A program made the position numbers and the translations under genes. A stretch of 64,000 bases of DNA from NCBI GenBank assembly GCA_030765045.1, contig CM060962.1, positions 150,381,025-150,445,024 on the forward strand, written 5' to 3'. Shown here one piece after another: positions 21,759 to 33,061 of this stretch; positions within the stretch are counted from its first letter, which is position 1, and each line of letters opens with the position of its first letter. The notes under the pieces were generated by a model. That model saw only the letters and a list, made by a program, of their open reading frames with translations, ran no database searches and had not been told where the DNA came from. This DNA is from Tenodera sinensis. Taxonomy: Eukaryota > Arthropoda > Insecta > Mantodea > Mantidae.

Positions 21759-23695
21759 CACTGCACAATAAATATGAACTTTGTTTCTGTCCTGTAGATG
21801 AAACTGCATGATTCTGTATAAACAAAAGGTGCTTGACTCATATCTGAAAACCAAAATGGTCCATCAGGTACCATTTTTGTAGGAGACCCACTTTTGATAT
21901 TAATTGAAGTTGATTACAGAGAAATGAAACACGAGGCTTGAGGACAGAAAACACATTAACTAAAATGATTTTTTTGACCGTTTCCTCTTGTAGGCATCTG
22001 TGGGTTTTCCCTGACAATAGACCAACAATACTCAGCTAGCATACTTCCATTCCATCGTCTACTGAAACGTTTTTCAAACATAGAAATGTCCTGGTGGAAC
22101 CTTTCCCCATGCTCATCGCTTATTGCACCAAGGTTTTGAGGAAAGAAGTCCAGATGTGTGTCCAAAAAGTATAGTTTTAATGACATATTGCAACCTATAG
22201 CACGGAAGCATTCTACCATGTCACTGATAAGATCTTCATAGTTTTCAGCTTTCTCATTTCCAAGGAAACGTGAGCACACTGATTTAAATGCCAACCAGGC
22301 TATTTTTTCTCCCTCTGACAGTTTATTTTCAAACTTTTCGTCATGAATGACTGCTTTAATTTGGGGACCAATGAAAACCCCTTCTTTCACCTTTGCCTCA
22401 CTTAATTTGTTGAATTTGTTTCTGAAATGCAAGAAAGCCACTCCTTCTATATCCAGAGCTTTTACAAAAATTTCATTAAACTGTGTTTAATTTGCAGTGG
22501 GAGAAGAAAGACACATAGTGCATTCACAAGTGGTTCATGTGCTATGTTTTTGGTGCCAGGAATGAAGCCTTGTTTAAGGTGTAGTGATTTTTTCGGTCAC
22601 GGCTATCCCATTCGCATAGGAAGCAGCAGAATTTAGTGTATCCTGTTGCATGCCTGTTAATATCCCAATGACTTTCAAATCACCACAAATGTGCCATTTG
22701 AATGTAGTGTATTCAATTAAATTCAGTATAGTATGCATAACCTCATGTCTCCTTTGTATTTGTAGACTATGCTACAGGAACAGATGGACAAACATTGCCT
22801 TTATGGAGGAGCACTGCTTTAAGACTACGTTTTGAGGAGTCAATAAACAAGCGCCAGTCTGCCTGATTATGTTTATGTCCTAATGCCTGAAATAGGCCAT
22901 TCACATCACAGCAATATACAATGTCTTCTATCTATGCAAAATAGTCTGCAAAATGGCTTTGTCGTCTTCTAAATGAACTTATTTTCACATTCTTATCTAA
23001 TAGATTCCAACCTTGAAGCCTGAAACCCAGTAGTTGTGAGTCTGTTTGAGAGAGTTTCAAGTCCTGTACAAGTTTCAAGTCACGTTAAGCTTTCTCTGTG
23101 TGATTTCATGATGTGCACAAGTCATAGATGTAGATGGTTGAAAGTCAGGATCTGGATGGTTTGCGGCGTCTGTGATGTCTTCCTCTGAATCAATGGTATA
23201 TGAACCTGGAGCTGTAGGTATAGGAAGATTGTCAGAGTGAGGAACTGGCGAATAGCAAAGGGTAAGTTTGGATACTGAATGCAATGTTTAGTTTTGTCCT
23301 TAAAACACTTAAAACTGATCGTCACTAAAATATTCCTGCCAGCAACACTTCAGAGAGGAAACACCTTAAAATAAACAAAATTTTACAGTTAAAATGCTAA
23401 CATAGTCGAAAGATCAAGCTGAAAGTGAATGTTTGATATAGATATCCATTGTTTAATATGCGTACATATATACCAGCAGTATTAATGTTGAATAGAATAA
23501 GCAGGTTATTAAAAAAATTGATTTAAATTATCAAAGGCCCAAATTTATCGCGAAAATACATAAAAAACTAAATGTGGATTTTTGGGGAAATGGTGCGTGG
23601 TAGACAAAAACTAATTACAGATTCATTATTTTCAGCCATACTTGTACAAGAAACACATATTTTCATCTAAAGGACATTTTTCATGTAGTACAGCG
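21759..23695 (-). mobile_element. CACTG-ended DNA transposon, degenerate copy
   Basis: The left end CACTGCACAATAAATATGAA and right end (reverse complement CGCTGTACTACATGAAAAAT) are followed in both cases by TGTCCT[GT]TAGATGAAA, so the inverted repeats span about 50 bp. TAA flanks both sides (21756-21758, 23696-23698). Removing the element and one TAA rejoins the LINE as ...INNLKNKKSPGPD, matching the sister LINE. It carries a decayed transposase related to that at 26068-27738. Confidence 0.85.
21956..23330 (-). pseudogene. Transposase of the CACTG-ended family, decayed
   Basis: The 3' third (22441-21956) is open and closely parallels the intact protein at 26068-27738: FNKLSEAKVKEGVFIGPQIK, GNEKAENYEDLISDMVECF, HLDFFPQNLGAISDEHGERF and MLAEYCW. 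Upstream, in changing frames, QYPNLPFAIRQ and DSEEDITDAANH (about 23280-23150) correspond to residues 110-150 of the intact protein. The N-terminal cysteine-rich module is not found. Multiple frameshifts make it non-functional. Confidence 0.8.
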
Positions 23696-25131
23696 TAATC
23701 TAAAAAACAAAAAGTCTCCTGGACCAGATCACATACATCCAGAGTTCATAAAAAACCTTGGAAAAACAGCAAAACAACTACTAAAACTCTACAACCTATC
23801 CTGGAACACCACTGTACCTGCTGAATGGCAGAAAGCAATAACTGTCCCACTCTTGAAAGATAAAACAGCATCAAAAATAAAAAATTATAGACCAATAGCT
23901 CTTACTAGCATAATAGCAAAAGTGATGGAAAGAATGGGGTCAAATAGGTTAAATAGGTTTCTAGAATCACAAAATTTAATTTCACCGTGTCAAGCTGGAT
24001 TCAGAGAGCTCCACTCTAGAAATGAACAAGTCTTACTTCTCAGTCAAGAAATCAAACACTCCTTCAATAGAAAAGAAGATAATGTATCAGTTTTTATTGA
24101 TTTCCAAAGTGCATATGAATCTATACGCAGAACAAAACTACTAAAGAAAGTAAAAAAAATAGGGATACCAGGTCCAATATTTTCATGGCTATGTCATTTC
24201 CTAACACAATGCTTTATTGCTACCAGATATGGAAGAAATATATCTAAATATAAACAAGTACACCGGGGCTTACCACAAGGTGCAGTGCTCAGCACTACAC
24301 TTTTAAATATATTTATTAATGATCTGCCACAACAAATACAAGAATCAAGTGTGAAGTGTGCACTATTTGCTGATGACTTAGTAATGTGGACTTCAAAACC
24401 AAAAAGCAAAAGTACAGAACTAGAAGAAACCATACTAAAATCCTTAACCAACCTACAAAAGTGGACCAAAGAAAATTTAATGACTGTTAATACAACAAAA
24501 TCAAACTACCAAATCTTTTCACTAAGAAAAAAAAACCACTAAAAATAAAACTAAATTTTGAGGGTCAACAATTACAACAAACAAAGGAAGCAAAGTATTT
24601 AGGAGTTACATTTGATACCAAACTTACATGGATCAAACAAATAGAAAATATAATACAAAGAGCAGAAAGGTGCCTTTCACTGTTAAAACGTCTAACAGGA
24701 ATGAAGTGGAGATGTTCCAGAGCAACTCTTAGCACTACATACAATGTATATATAAAGCCATTATTTACTTACTGCAGTGAAGTTCTTATAACAGCAAATA
24801 CAAAAAAATTGAAATCTTTCAAAACGAAAGTCTGAGAATAATTACAGGTGCTATCAAAACCACACCAATACCAGCTATGGAAATACTAACCAACCAATAC
24901 CCCATTGAATATGAAACAGAAAAAGCAGCTCTTACACAACACGAAAGGTTGATCAGACTCCCATTCAATACATGGCACAAGAGAAATTTTACACATACAT
25001 TAAAGACTAAGGAGAGCTTTCTTTCCAATATTCAAGACATCAAGAAGAATGTATACCTTCCTAATTCAAAGGAAGGTATATATAAAGTCAATCCAACACA
25101 AACATTAGACATCACATATTATTTACACCTG
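23696..25131 (+). pseudogene. LINE copy 2, segment b: reverse transcriptase
   Basis: Motifs in order are NKKSPGPDHIHPEF, NYRPIALTSIIAKVMERM, VHRGLPQGAVLSTTLLNIFI, ALFADDLVMW (intact catalytic FADD) and TTKSNYQIFSLR. A frameshift at about 24535 is followed by thumb-domain sequence (AKYLGVTFDTKL, GAIKTTPIPAMEILT). The longest open piece is 23853-24542. It is cut at 25131 by the gypsy element and continues at 35601. Confidence 0.88.
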
Positions 25132-26067
25132 TGTAGCAGGTTTTTATAGCGATTATGATATTCAAAAGATATCAAAGTTACAAAATCCATTAATAATCAA
25201 GAATAACATTATATGTATTATGGGATAGGTTTCGCTAGCAAAGGGTTAAGAATATTGTACCACATGTGAAGTTGTCAGTCGGTAAATGCATTACCGGGAG
25301 TCATTAGCGAACGTACCCAAACAGATGGCTCATTAAGGTAAACGCAATACAATCAGTTTTGGCAAGGTAGAAAGTCTACCACATTAAGAAAAGGAACCTG
25401 CTATTGTATTTTAAAAAGTATCGGGAACCCGAGGGGTTTCGACACAGGGCAAAGTCTTCACTTAATTGAAGAGAGGGACATTATAGATGTTTTGGGAAGC
25501 TGAAAGAATTATTACTGACGGACAGTAGGTCAGAGAGAGACATCTTTCCAAACGAGCTACACATGTGAGCAACACACGGTGAAAGTTCTATACGGCAGTT
25601 TACAATGAGTTAGCCGAATACCATTTTTCGTAACTAATATACTCATCAACCAGATATACTTATCGTATTCACGACTAATACTTATTCCAACAGTTACGTC
25701 AGTCCGCATATTTCTAGCATTTATTAAAATTGCTCAGCAAGTCTTAAACGTTTAATAAACAAATAAAGTGTTCTACCAAAACTACAATGTCGCTCTCTGT
25801 GATCACCACGGATCCCAGAGATTAAGACTTATGTGTGAGCAGCCGTAGGCACCAATAACACTGGTCTACAAAAATTAACGTTTTCTCTTTCACAAGAATT
25901 AAAATAACAGATTCTAAAAGTATTTTTCGTGCTGAATTCAAATATAATTACAGTTTGTCCGCATTGGGCAGGAGTTTTGTGTGATATTCATTTGAATTTT
26001 TATAATATTCTAAAAAATCCGTAACTAGCTATCTAACTCAAAATTATAACTACTGATTCTGACTTAC

Positions 26068-27738
26068 CTAGAAAGTGGTAGATAGTGATTTTCGGGTATA
26101 TTTTGCATCTGGAACGTCTCTCATTTTAGTCCAACAGTAGTCAGCCAGCATATTGGAACTCCACTTGCCTTGGTACCTCTTCTCTATCGTAGAAATTTGC
26201 TGATGAAAACGCTCACCGTGTTCATCGCTGACAGCTCCAAGGTTTTCGGGGAAGAAGTCCAAGTGAGAGTCCAAGAAGTGAATTTTTAAAGACATGTTGC
26301 ATCCCATAGCTTTATAAGAATACAGAAGATCAGCCACTATGTCACGATAGTTTTCTGCTTTATGGTTTCCAAGAAAATTGCAACATAAACTTTTGAAAGA
26401 CTGCCAGGCTGCTCTCTCCAGTGGATTTAACAGTCCCTCGAAATGTTCATCAGCCATTAATAATCGGATTTGTGGTCCTATAAAAACTCCTTCTTTCAAT
26501 TTAGCATCACTGACTTTGGGGAATTTCGATTTCAAGTACAAGAATCCATCAGAAAGTTTATCCATAGCTTTGACGAAATTTTTCATAACTCCTAACTTAA
26601 TATGCAATGGAGGTAAAAATATTTTTTCAGGATTCACTAAAGGGACACATGCCACATTTTTCTGGCCAGGGAGAAGAGATTCACGTTTTGGCCATGACTT
26701 TCTAACGTAGTGAGACTTCTTATCTCTGCTGTCCCACTCGCACAAAAAACAGCAAAATTTGGTGAACCCAAGTTGCAAATTAAGCAATAAAGCAATGACC
26801 TTTAAATCACCACAGATATTCCATTCATATTTTCCATGTTGTATTTTCTCTAAAATTAGTTTCATATTTTGATATGTCTCTTTCATAGCGGCATGCGCTA
26901 CTGGTATTGATGGAAGTTCATTGCCAATATGTAGCAGCACAGCCTTCAAACTTACTTTAGAGGAGTCTATGAACAATCGCCACTCATCTGGTCGGTGTTG
27001 ATGCCCAAGAGTTTCCATAAGTGAACAAATATTATTACAAAACACAACACCATATTCTTCAGAGAAGTATTCTTTGAAAACACTATGGCGGTTACGATAA
27101 CTACTTATTCTTACATCTTTTTGGAGTAAATTCCACCCTTTGAGTCTGGAAGTTAAAATTTCAGCTTGCAGTTTAGACAGATTTAAATCCCGAATCAGGT
27201 CATTAAGGTCTTGCCGATTGGGAAAGTATGGTTCTGATGAACAGCTACTGGCTTCATATGTAAGATCATTTTTATTTTCATCTGAATCATTTTGAGTTTC
27301 AGTTAGGTCAGAATCAGAGTTATCACTTAAGGTTGTACCTACATATACTGGTACGGGGAACTCTTCACTGTGTAAGACAGGTCTCAATGCAGATTGCAAA
27401 TTCGGATACTTAACTGTATATTTTGTTTTAGATGTGATTCCTTTAATATTTGTCAAACAAAAATAACAGTCAGTTGAATGATCCTTCGGTTCCCTCCAAA
27501 TCATGGGAATTGCAAATGGCATATGATGTGTACCATTTTTCCACCCAGTCAGCAGTCTAACACACGAAACACAGCATGTATTTGGGGTCCAGCTCTTATC
27601 AAAATCACCAACTTGACAGCCAATGTAAAGATAACACTTCTTTACAAGTGGGGTCATATTTCGCCTCTGAGACTTGAAGGTCAGCTCACCACAAATATAG
27701 CAGAAATTATCTGCATGATTTACACACTTTCTTGGCAT
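26068..27738 (-). CDS. Putative transposase of the CACTG-ended element, intact
   Basis: 556 residues from MPRKCVN; an in-frame ATG 18 bp upstream (27756) is less likely because relatives, as I recall them, start with MPRKC. The N-terminus (residues ~5-60) has C-x2-C...C-C-x2-C spacing with YICGEL and CCVSC, like a zinc-associated domain. DCYFC near residue 90 is a second possible metal site. The core has FIDSSKVSLK (D~258), CGDLKVIALLLNLQLGFTKF (D~311), a CFLCEWDSR motif, LPPLHIKLGVMKNFVKAMDK (~375-394) and SDEHGERFHQ (E~506-509). I propose a DDE-type nuclease, but the catalytic triad is not proven. This family is widespread and uncharacterised in arthropods. No lesion is visible, so it could be active. 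Confidence 0.85.
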   Translation of the reverse strand: MPRKCVNHADNFCYICGELTFKSQRRNMTPLVKKCYLYIGCQVGDFDKSWTPNTCCVSCVRLLTGWKNGTHHMPFAIPMIWREPKDHSTDCYFCLTNIKGITSKTKYTVKYPNLQSALRPVLHSEEFPVPVYVGTTLSDNSDSDLTETQNDSDENKNDLTYEASSCSSEPYFPNRQDLNDLIRDLNLSKLQAEILTSRLKGWNLLQKDVRISSYRNRHSVFKEYFSEEYGVVFCNNICSLMETLGHQHRPDEWRLFIDSSKVSLKAVLLHIGNELPSIPVAHAAMKETYQNMKLILEKIQHGKYEWNICGDLKVIALLLNLQLGFTKFCCFLCEWDSRDKKSHYVRKSWPKRESLLPGQKNVACVPLVNPEKIFLPPLHIKLGVMKNFVKAMDKLSDGFLYLKSKFPKVSDAKLKEGVFIGPQIRLLMADEHFEGLLNPLERAAWQSFKSLCCNFLGNHKAENYRDIVADLLYSYKAMGCNMSLKIHFLDSHLDFFPENLGAVSDEHGERFHQQISTIEKRYQGKWSSNMLADYCWTKMRDVPDAKYTRKSLSTTF

Positions 27739-27764
27739 GATGAAAACATTAAGCACTGAATGGT

Positions 27765-27990
27765 AATTATTATTTATTTATGCCAACAAACTTACTGTTG
27801 GTGTTTTTAAACACACAAGCCGTGTGTGGGCAAAGTTTAAGAGGTAGAACTGGAACTTAAAAATTCAATGCCACAACTGGGATTTGAACCACAGACCTTC
27901 CGCTTACTGGGCAGACGCTCTAACCACTGAGCTATTGTGACAAACTGCCAGAATTGCATTAAATTCTCAAACCAGTTCGTATTTCTCCTG
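27765..27990 (-). repeat. tRNA-derived SINE or tRNA pseudogene in the DNA transposon
   Basis: On the minus strand, 27941-27869 folds as a 73-nt tRNA layout. It has a 7-bp acceptor stem (GTCACAA/TTGTGGC with one G-U), a 4-bp D stem (GCTC/GAGC) and a 5-bp anticodon stem (TCTGC/GCGGA), with loop CCAGTAA giving anticodon AGT (Thr). Position 33 is C instead of U, and the T stem pairs at only two or three of five positions. The sequence continues beyond the tRNA for about 100 bp to an ATAAATAAATAAT tail, so a SINE is more likely than a working tRNA gene. Confidence 0.65.
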
Positions 27991-28444
27991 GTAAACCATA
28001 CAACATGCACAACATACACAATACACTTCTAAACAGAAAGGAAGGAAATATTTCACTAGTGAACAATGTCACAGTCAGCTCAATACTGACACATCACAAT
28101 GCCAGACAGGTCTGAGCATGTCTAAACATGAATGAACCTGCACAGTCTTGTTTTGTGGTGCTTCAGCGTGATATTACAAATAATTTCAATAAATACGGCT
28201 TGAGTAAAATAGCTACATATGAGGTAAAGGTTCCTATGACAGGTCAAAGAAAACGCTAAAATCATATTTTGAAAAGTAGCTTTCACAGAAAAACTATGGC
28301 TGATGGGAAAATTCTGACTACATATCTGAATTCAGGATGAAAAAATGCACTAGATTCACTATTCAGATTTCTTGTGAAAAAAATCTTGTCGACCAGTGTA
28401 ATAAGAAGCAGTCAATTAATCAAGTGACATAAAATTGCTTCAAA

Positions 28445-28462
28445 TTGGCGCTCCAACGTGTG
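28445..28462 (+). promoter_or_regulatory. Gypsy primer-binding site
   Basis: TTGGCGCTCCAACGTGTGG starts two bases after the LTR end at 28442. TGGCGC at this position is typical of LTR retrotransposons primed by a host tRNA; the exact tRNA cannot be settled by eye. Confidence 0.65.
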
Positions 28463-28465
28463 GCA

Positions 28466-28590
28466 TGAACTTCAGGGATGCTGAGCGTGAACTTCAGAGA
28501 ATTTCAGGGATGCTGATCGTGAACTTCAGAGAATTTCAGGGATGCTGAGCGTGAACTTCAGAGTACTTCAGGGAAGCTGAATAAGGTATG
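28466..28590 (+). repeat. 32-bp tandem repeats in the gypsy leader
   Basis: The unit GTGAACTTCAGAGAATTTCA plus GGGATGCTGATC is repeated about three and a half times with small changes, between the primer-binding site and gag. Such leader repeats could affect packaging or translation; this is inference. Confidence 0.85.
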
Positions 28591-28747
28591 CGGAGGATTT
28601 CAGGGAGCTGAACAACAAAGGCCGTGAACTCCAGGGAAGGTGACCCAGGACACAGCAGGAACGAGAGGATCCACATCGAATAGCAGTGCAGCAAGCTGAT
28701 TAAGGTACTGAGTGAGAATTTTATATACGTGTTGTAGTATATAGTCA

Positions 28748-30788
28748 ATGTATTTAAGGAACGGGAAAATGATCGAGCAATTAGATATAAATATGGAAGT
28801 GCAGGAGGGTGATGAGAGAGTGGGAGAAGGTGTATGTAGTAATGTAGATAATGCAAGGGACAGAGTAGCTGATACGAATATAAAAAATCAGGGAGAAGAA
28901 ACAGGGGGAAGCATGGAGACTAATGAAATATTAAAGGCACTTATGTCAATGATAACGGGGTTAACAGAAAAGGTAGATCAGAGTCAGAAAGATTTAACGG
29001 GTTTAACAGAAAGTCAGAAAGAGATTAAGGAAAAGGTAGAAAAAAGTCAGAAAGATTTAACGGGGTTAACAGAAAAGGTAGAAAATACGAGGGAGAACTT
29101 AACAGCTGACTTAGTCAAAATAGGAAATAAGATTGAGAAACAACAGAAGGTTTTAGAAAATTTCAAGGAGGAAGTTAGAAATGAAATAGAAAATGTAAGA
29201 AGTGAGGTTAGAAATTATCAGGAAGAGGTTAAAATTGAAATTGAAAATGTACGAATTGAAATGAGGGAAAGTCAGGAACAGGTTAGGGAAGAGATTAAAA
29301 CAGTTAATAAAAATGTAGAGAAAGAAAATAGAAAATTAAGGGAGGAAATAACTACTGAATTAGCTAAGGAAAGGGAAATTAATAGCAAGGAATTAGAAAT
29401 CTGTAGGAAAAGATTAGAGCCATCAGAGAGGGAGACTAGGAGATTAGCTGTGAGTGTAGATGAGGTAAATGACAAACTAAAAGAAAGATTAAATAACATA
29501 TGTATGTCTGACAATATTAGTGATTCTGTGAGTAGTAACACTATTACGGTAACAGCACGGGACGAAGCGATGCAGAATGCGTCAGCGGACATTCCGATGT
29601 TAAATTTAAATGCTGGTACCTCAGGTAATAGTAATACCAATGTTAATGTACGCAATAGTCCACATTTGCAATGGCCCAACCATGTTTTGAGTGAAATTTC
29701 ACCACCAACCTTTGAAAACGAAGAATTTGATGACCCCAAGGCTTTTATAAGTAGCATGCAAGAGTATTTTCTTGTAAAAGGTATTCCCGAGGAATATAAG
29801 ATGACAGTTGTTAGAAAATGTTTTAAAGGCAACGCTTCAAACTGGTTAGAGTTATCAGTAGGATTAAGTCATGATTATCGGACATTTAAGGAAATTTTCT
29901 TAAATAGATATTGGGGAGCTAGCAGGCAAGCAAATATAAGACTGGAGCTGAGTAATGGGAAATATAACCCGCATAAAGATCAATGCATGGTTAATTATTT
30001 TATGGCTATAGCTAGAAAGTCTAAAATGCTGGACCCTCCGATGGGAGAAATAGAATTAATTTAATAACCACACATTTTCCAGAAACAGTCCAACACTATC
30101 TGATTATTGCGAAGCCGATAACAATAGCGGCAATGATTGACTTGTTAATCGCACTAGAAAGAAATAAGAGCCAAAATGAGACAAGTAATGAGACATTTTG
30201 GAAATAACCGATCTCCAACAAAAATTTTCAGGCAGGGGGCAGGTTCAGGTGATGTCAGGAATTTTGATGCTCGGCAACGGTATCATGGCCCAGTCCCTAA
30301 ACAATAATTACCACAGGAAAAATAATTTTGAGCCTCAGGATAGGAGACATAATTTTGAGCCTCAGGATAGAAGACATAATTTTGAGCCTCAGGATAGAAG
30401 AAATAATTTTGAGCCTCAGGATAATAGAAGAAGGGTTGAGAATTATCCACGGGAAAGAAACCCTCAAATTAATTACGTACAGGCAAATAGATATTACGGA
30501 GATAGAAGGGGGAGGTACACTAGGAATCGATTTCCTTCGGGAAATAATTATCACCATAATAATAATTGGTACAGACCGAATTCCCCTAGGCAAGAAGAAA
30601 GAAATGGGAATAGCAGAATTTCTCCAAATCAGGAAGAAAGGGTAGACGCTATAAACGCGGTAAAAGGAGTGGAAGAAACAAATTTTCACCAGGATTCAAA
30701 CCCAGGACCTTCATATAATGGGAATGGGACAGGAGCAATTAGTAAGCTCTCGGAAAACTCCAAACCCAGTCAACTTCGCCTTCAGTGA
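28748..30788 (+). pseudogene. Gypsy gag, frameshifted
   Basis: The first ORF (28748-30064, 438 codons) has a long, heptad-rich coiled coil at residues ~50-250 (repeats such as SQKDLTGLTEKVE, then EVRNEIENVRSEVRN), a polar linker, and a capsid-like region (ISPPTFENEEFDDPKAFISS, NWLELS, FLNRYW). The frame is lost at about 30060. It shifts again near 30190-30300 before the third piece, which ends at 30788 and contains four copies of NFEPQDRRH (27-bp DNA repeats, 30318-30430). An Arg/Asn/Tyr-rich tail follows, without a CCHC knuckle. Pol overlaps its end in the -1 frame, so the ancestor probably used -1 frameshifting. Confidence 0.85.
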
Positions 30789-33061
30789 AGATTGGGAATG
30801 ATGAATGTTCTTATTATGGGAAGTACTTCGAAAATAAGGGACAGAGAAGGCAATGTTTGATCGAAAAACATAAAGAAAAGACAGAGAATGAAATTTTAAT
30901 TGATCCGCCAAGAATAAATATTGGTATTAACGGGAAATTATTTCAGGCCATTATTGATACAGGTGCTAATACTACTGTGTGTTCCCAAAATTTTTTTGAA
31001 AATTTAGAGAATAGTAGTGTAAAATTATTATCTTTGCCAGTTTATGGGATATATTGCTCTGTAGCAGTAGGTAAAAGGAAAGAAAGGGTAAAATTTCAAG
31101 TGATGGTAAAGGTCGAGATCGCACAGAAATGCATTGAAATATTATTTTTGGTTGTACCCAGGCTTGCTTTTGACGTAATAATCGGTTGCGATAGTCTTTA
31201 TGCTTGGAATTCCATCGTAGATTTTGAAAATAGAAGTTTTAAGTTTGAAACAGGACCTGACACCATAATTGTACCATTTTTAGACCATACTTCGAGGATA
31301 ATTGTACGGGATCAGGTAGAGGAAGAAATGGAGGGGGAAACATTCTTTGTAGAGGTAATAAATATTGGAGTGATGGAATTAGCAGAATTAAAAGTTGGGA
31401 ACTACGATGAAATCGAGGAAGAAAATATTGTAAGTAGAGGTAATTATTTCTGTGATTTTGACGAAGAAAAGAAACCCCAAGAAAACCCAAAATTTAACTT
31501 GAAGAATAGTAATATAAATGAGTACGACGAAAGAAATGACTGTGTCAAGATAGAAAATTTAATAGGATCTAAGGTGAACCAAGCTGAGAGACTAAATGAG
31601 GAACAAAAAGGAAAATTACAGGAACTTTTAATAGAAAACAGGGAGGTATTCTCGGAAAAGCCTGGAAGATGTAACTGTTACACACATTCGTTTGAAGTAG
31701 CAAATATTAAACCCTATTCCCATAAAGCAAGAGCAATCCCATGTACAATTAGAGAGGAAGTTGATCAAGTCATTAAAACCATGTTCGATGATGATATAAT
31801 TGAAGTGTCCAACTCCGAGTATATAAATCCATTATGTATCGTTTATAAAAGTGATGGCAAAGTTAGAGTAACGTTAGACGCTAGAAAGTTAAACGCTTAT
31901 TGTAAGCCAGATCGCTTCAGACCAGAAAGTGTTGAGATCATTCTAAATAAATTGCGAAGAGGAAAATTCTTTTCGGCGTTGGATCTGACGTCATCTTTTT
32001 GGCAAATACCGTTAAGAAAGGACTTAAGAAAATATACTTCGTTTTTACACGCGGGCATATTATATAATTTCAAAGTGTGCGCATTCGGTATGAACACAAG
32101 CAGTAGTGCACTATTAAGAGCGCTGTATAATATTTTTGGTGAGACGATAAAGAAATTTGTGGCACAATATGTTGATGATTTTCTCATATTCTCCGAAAGC
32201 ATTGAAGAACATATGGATCATTTGCGGTACGTCTTAAGTAGATTACAAGAGGCAGGCATGACAGTTAAGCCTAACAAAACAGCTTTCTATGTCCAGAAAA
32301 CAGAATTTTTAGGATATATTATTTCAGAAGAAGGAATCAGGCCAAATCCCGCTAGAATCGAAAGTATCAATAAGATTCCCGCACCGAAAAACATAAAACA
32401 ATTAAGAAGATTTTTGGGTATCTTGAACTACCAATCCAGATTTATCATTGATTTTGCTTCAGTAGTAGCTCCATTAGGAGAACTATTAAGAAAGGAAACA
32501 AAATGGAGATGGGGAACAGAAGAAGAAATGGCTTTTGAGAAAGTTAAAAGATTGTTCGCAAACTCTATTTTATTAGAGAAACCCCGCGAAGATCTTCCAT
32601 ATATTATATTTACCGATGCTTCCAGCCAAGGATACGGAGCTATTTTAGTCCAGATAGACCAATCAGGAAATAAGCATTTGATTACAGTTGCATCACGTGG
32701 TCTCTCTAGAACGGAATCCCAAGCTTGCACCACAGAAAAGGAAATAGCCGTTATTCATTTTGCCTTAACAAAATTTCGAGAATATGTATTTAACCGCCAG
32801 ATAATAGTATACACCGATCATGTAAGTTTAGCCTTTATAAATTCTTGCAAACTGACGAATACCCGAATCTCAAGATACATTCACGAGATAATATCTCACA
32901 AGATCGAGATAAGACATATACCGGGTAAAGAAAATACCTTTAGTGATTTGTTGTCCAGGATGAAGGAAAACTGGCCCGTACCAGATGACAGTAAACATGA
33001 GGTCACACTTTTGTACCTGGACACTGCAGAAGGACAAAAGTTATCGAAACAATTAAGATAG
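30785..33061 (+). pseudogene. Gypsy pol: protease, reverse transcriptase, RNase H
   Basis: A 758-codon frame is open from GTG at 30785 and upstream to 30746. Protease: AIIDTGANTTVCSQ (residues ~56-69). RT: LTSSFWQIPL, CAFGMNTSS, AQYVDDFLIF (intact YVDD), GYIISEEGIRPNP and LRRFLGILNYQSRFI. RNase H: IIFTDASSQGYGAIL, TTEKEIAVIHFAL, VYTDHVSLAF and IPGKENTFSDLLSR. These are all Ty3/gypsy-type. This part looks intact, but a frameshift at about 33030-33061 cuts it from the integrase, so I call the whole polyprotein broken. Confidence 0.93.

Larger units (their letters stand above)
25859..28398 (-). mobile_element. CACTG-ended DNA transposon with intact transposase
   Basis: The ends are CACTGGTCTACAAAAATTAA (left) and, inverted, CACTGGTCGACAAGATTTTT (right). 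TAA is duplicated at 25856-25858 and 28399-28401. The unoccupied site is directly visible in the partner LTR. The 2540-bp element holds one long ORF on the minus strand and a tRNA-like SINE between that ORF and the right end. CACT(A/G) ends with a 3-bp duplication are the pattern of the CACTA/EnSpm (CMC) superfamily; assignment of this transposase to it is my inference. It is younger than the gypsy insertion that it interrupts. Confidence 0.92.
25132..28442 (+). repeat. Gypsy 5' LTR, split by a DNA transposon
   Basis: The LTR parts are 25132-25858 and 28402-28442, 768 bp in total. It begins TGTAGCAGGTTTTTATAG and ends AAAATTGCTTCA. The intact 3' LTR shows the unoccupied site as CACCAATAATAAGAAGC, which fixes the DNA transposon boundaries and its TAA duplication. 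Confidence 0.93.

Noticed and set aside
27869..27941. Functional tRNA-Thr(AGT) gene
   Set aside because: C at position 33, a broken T stem, and a SINE-like 3' extension inside a transposon.
29272..29832. 186-codon minus-strand ORF
   Set aside because: Antisense shadow of the purine-rich gypsy gag.
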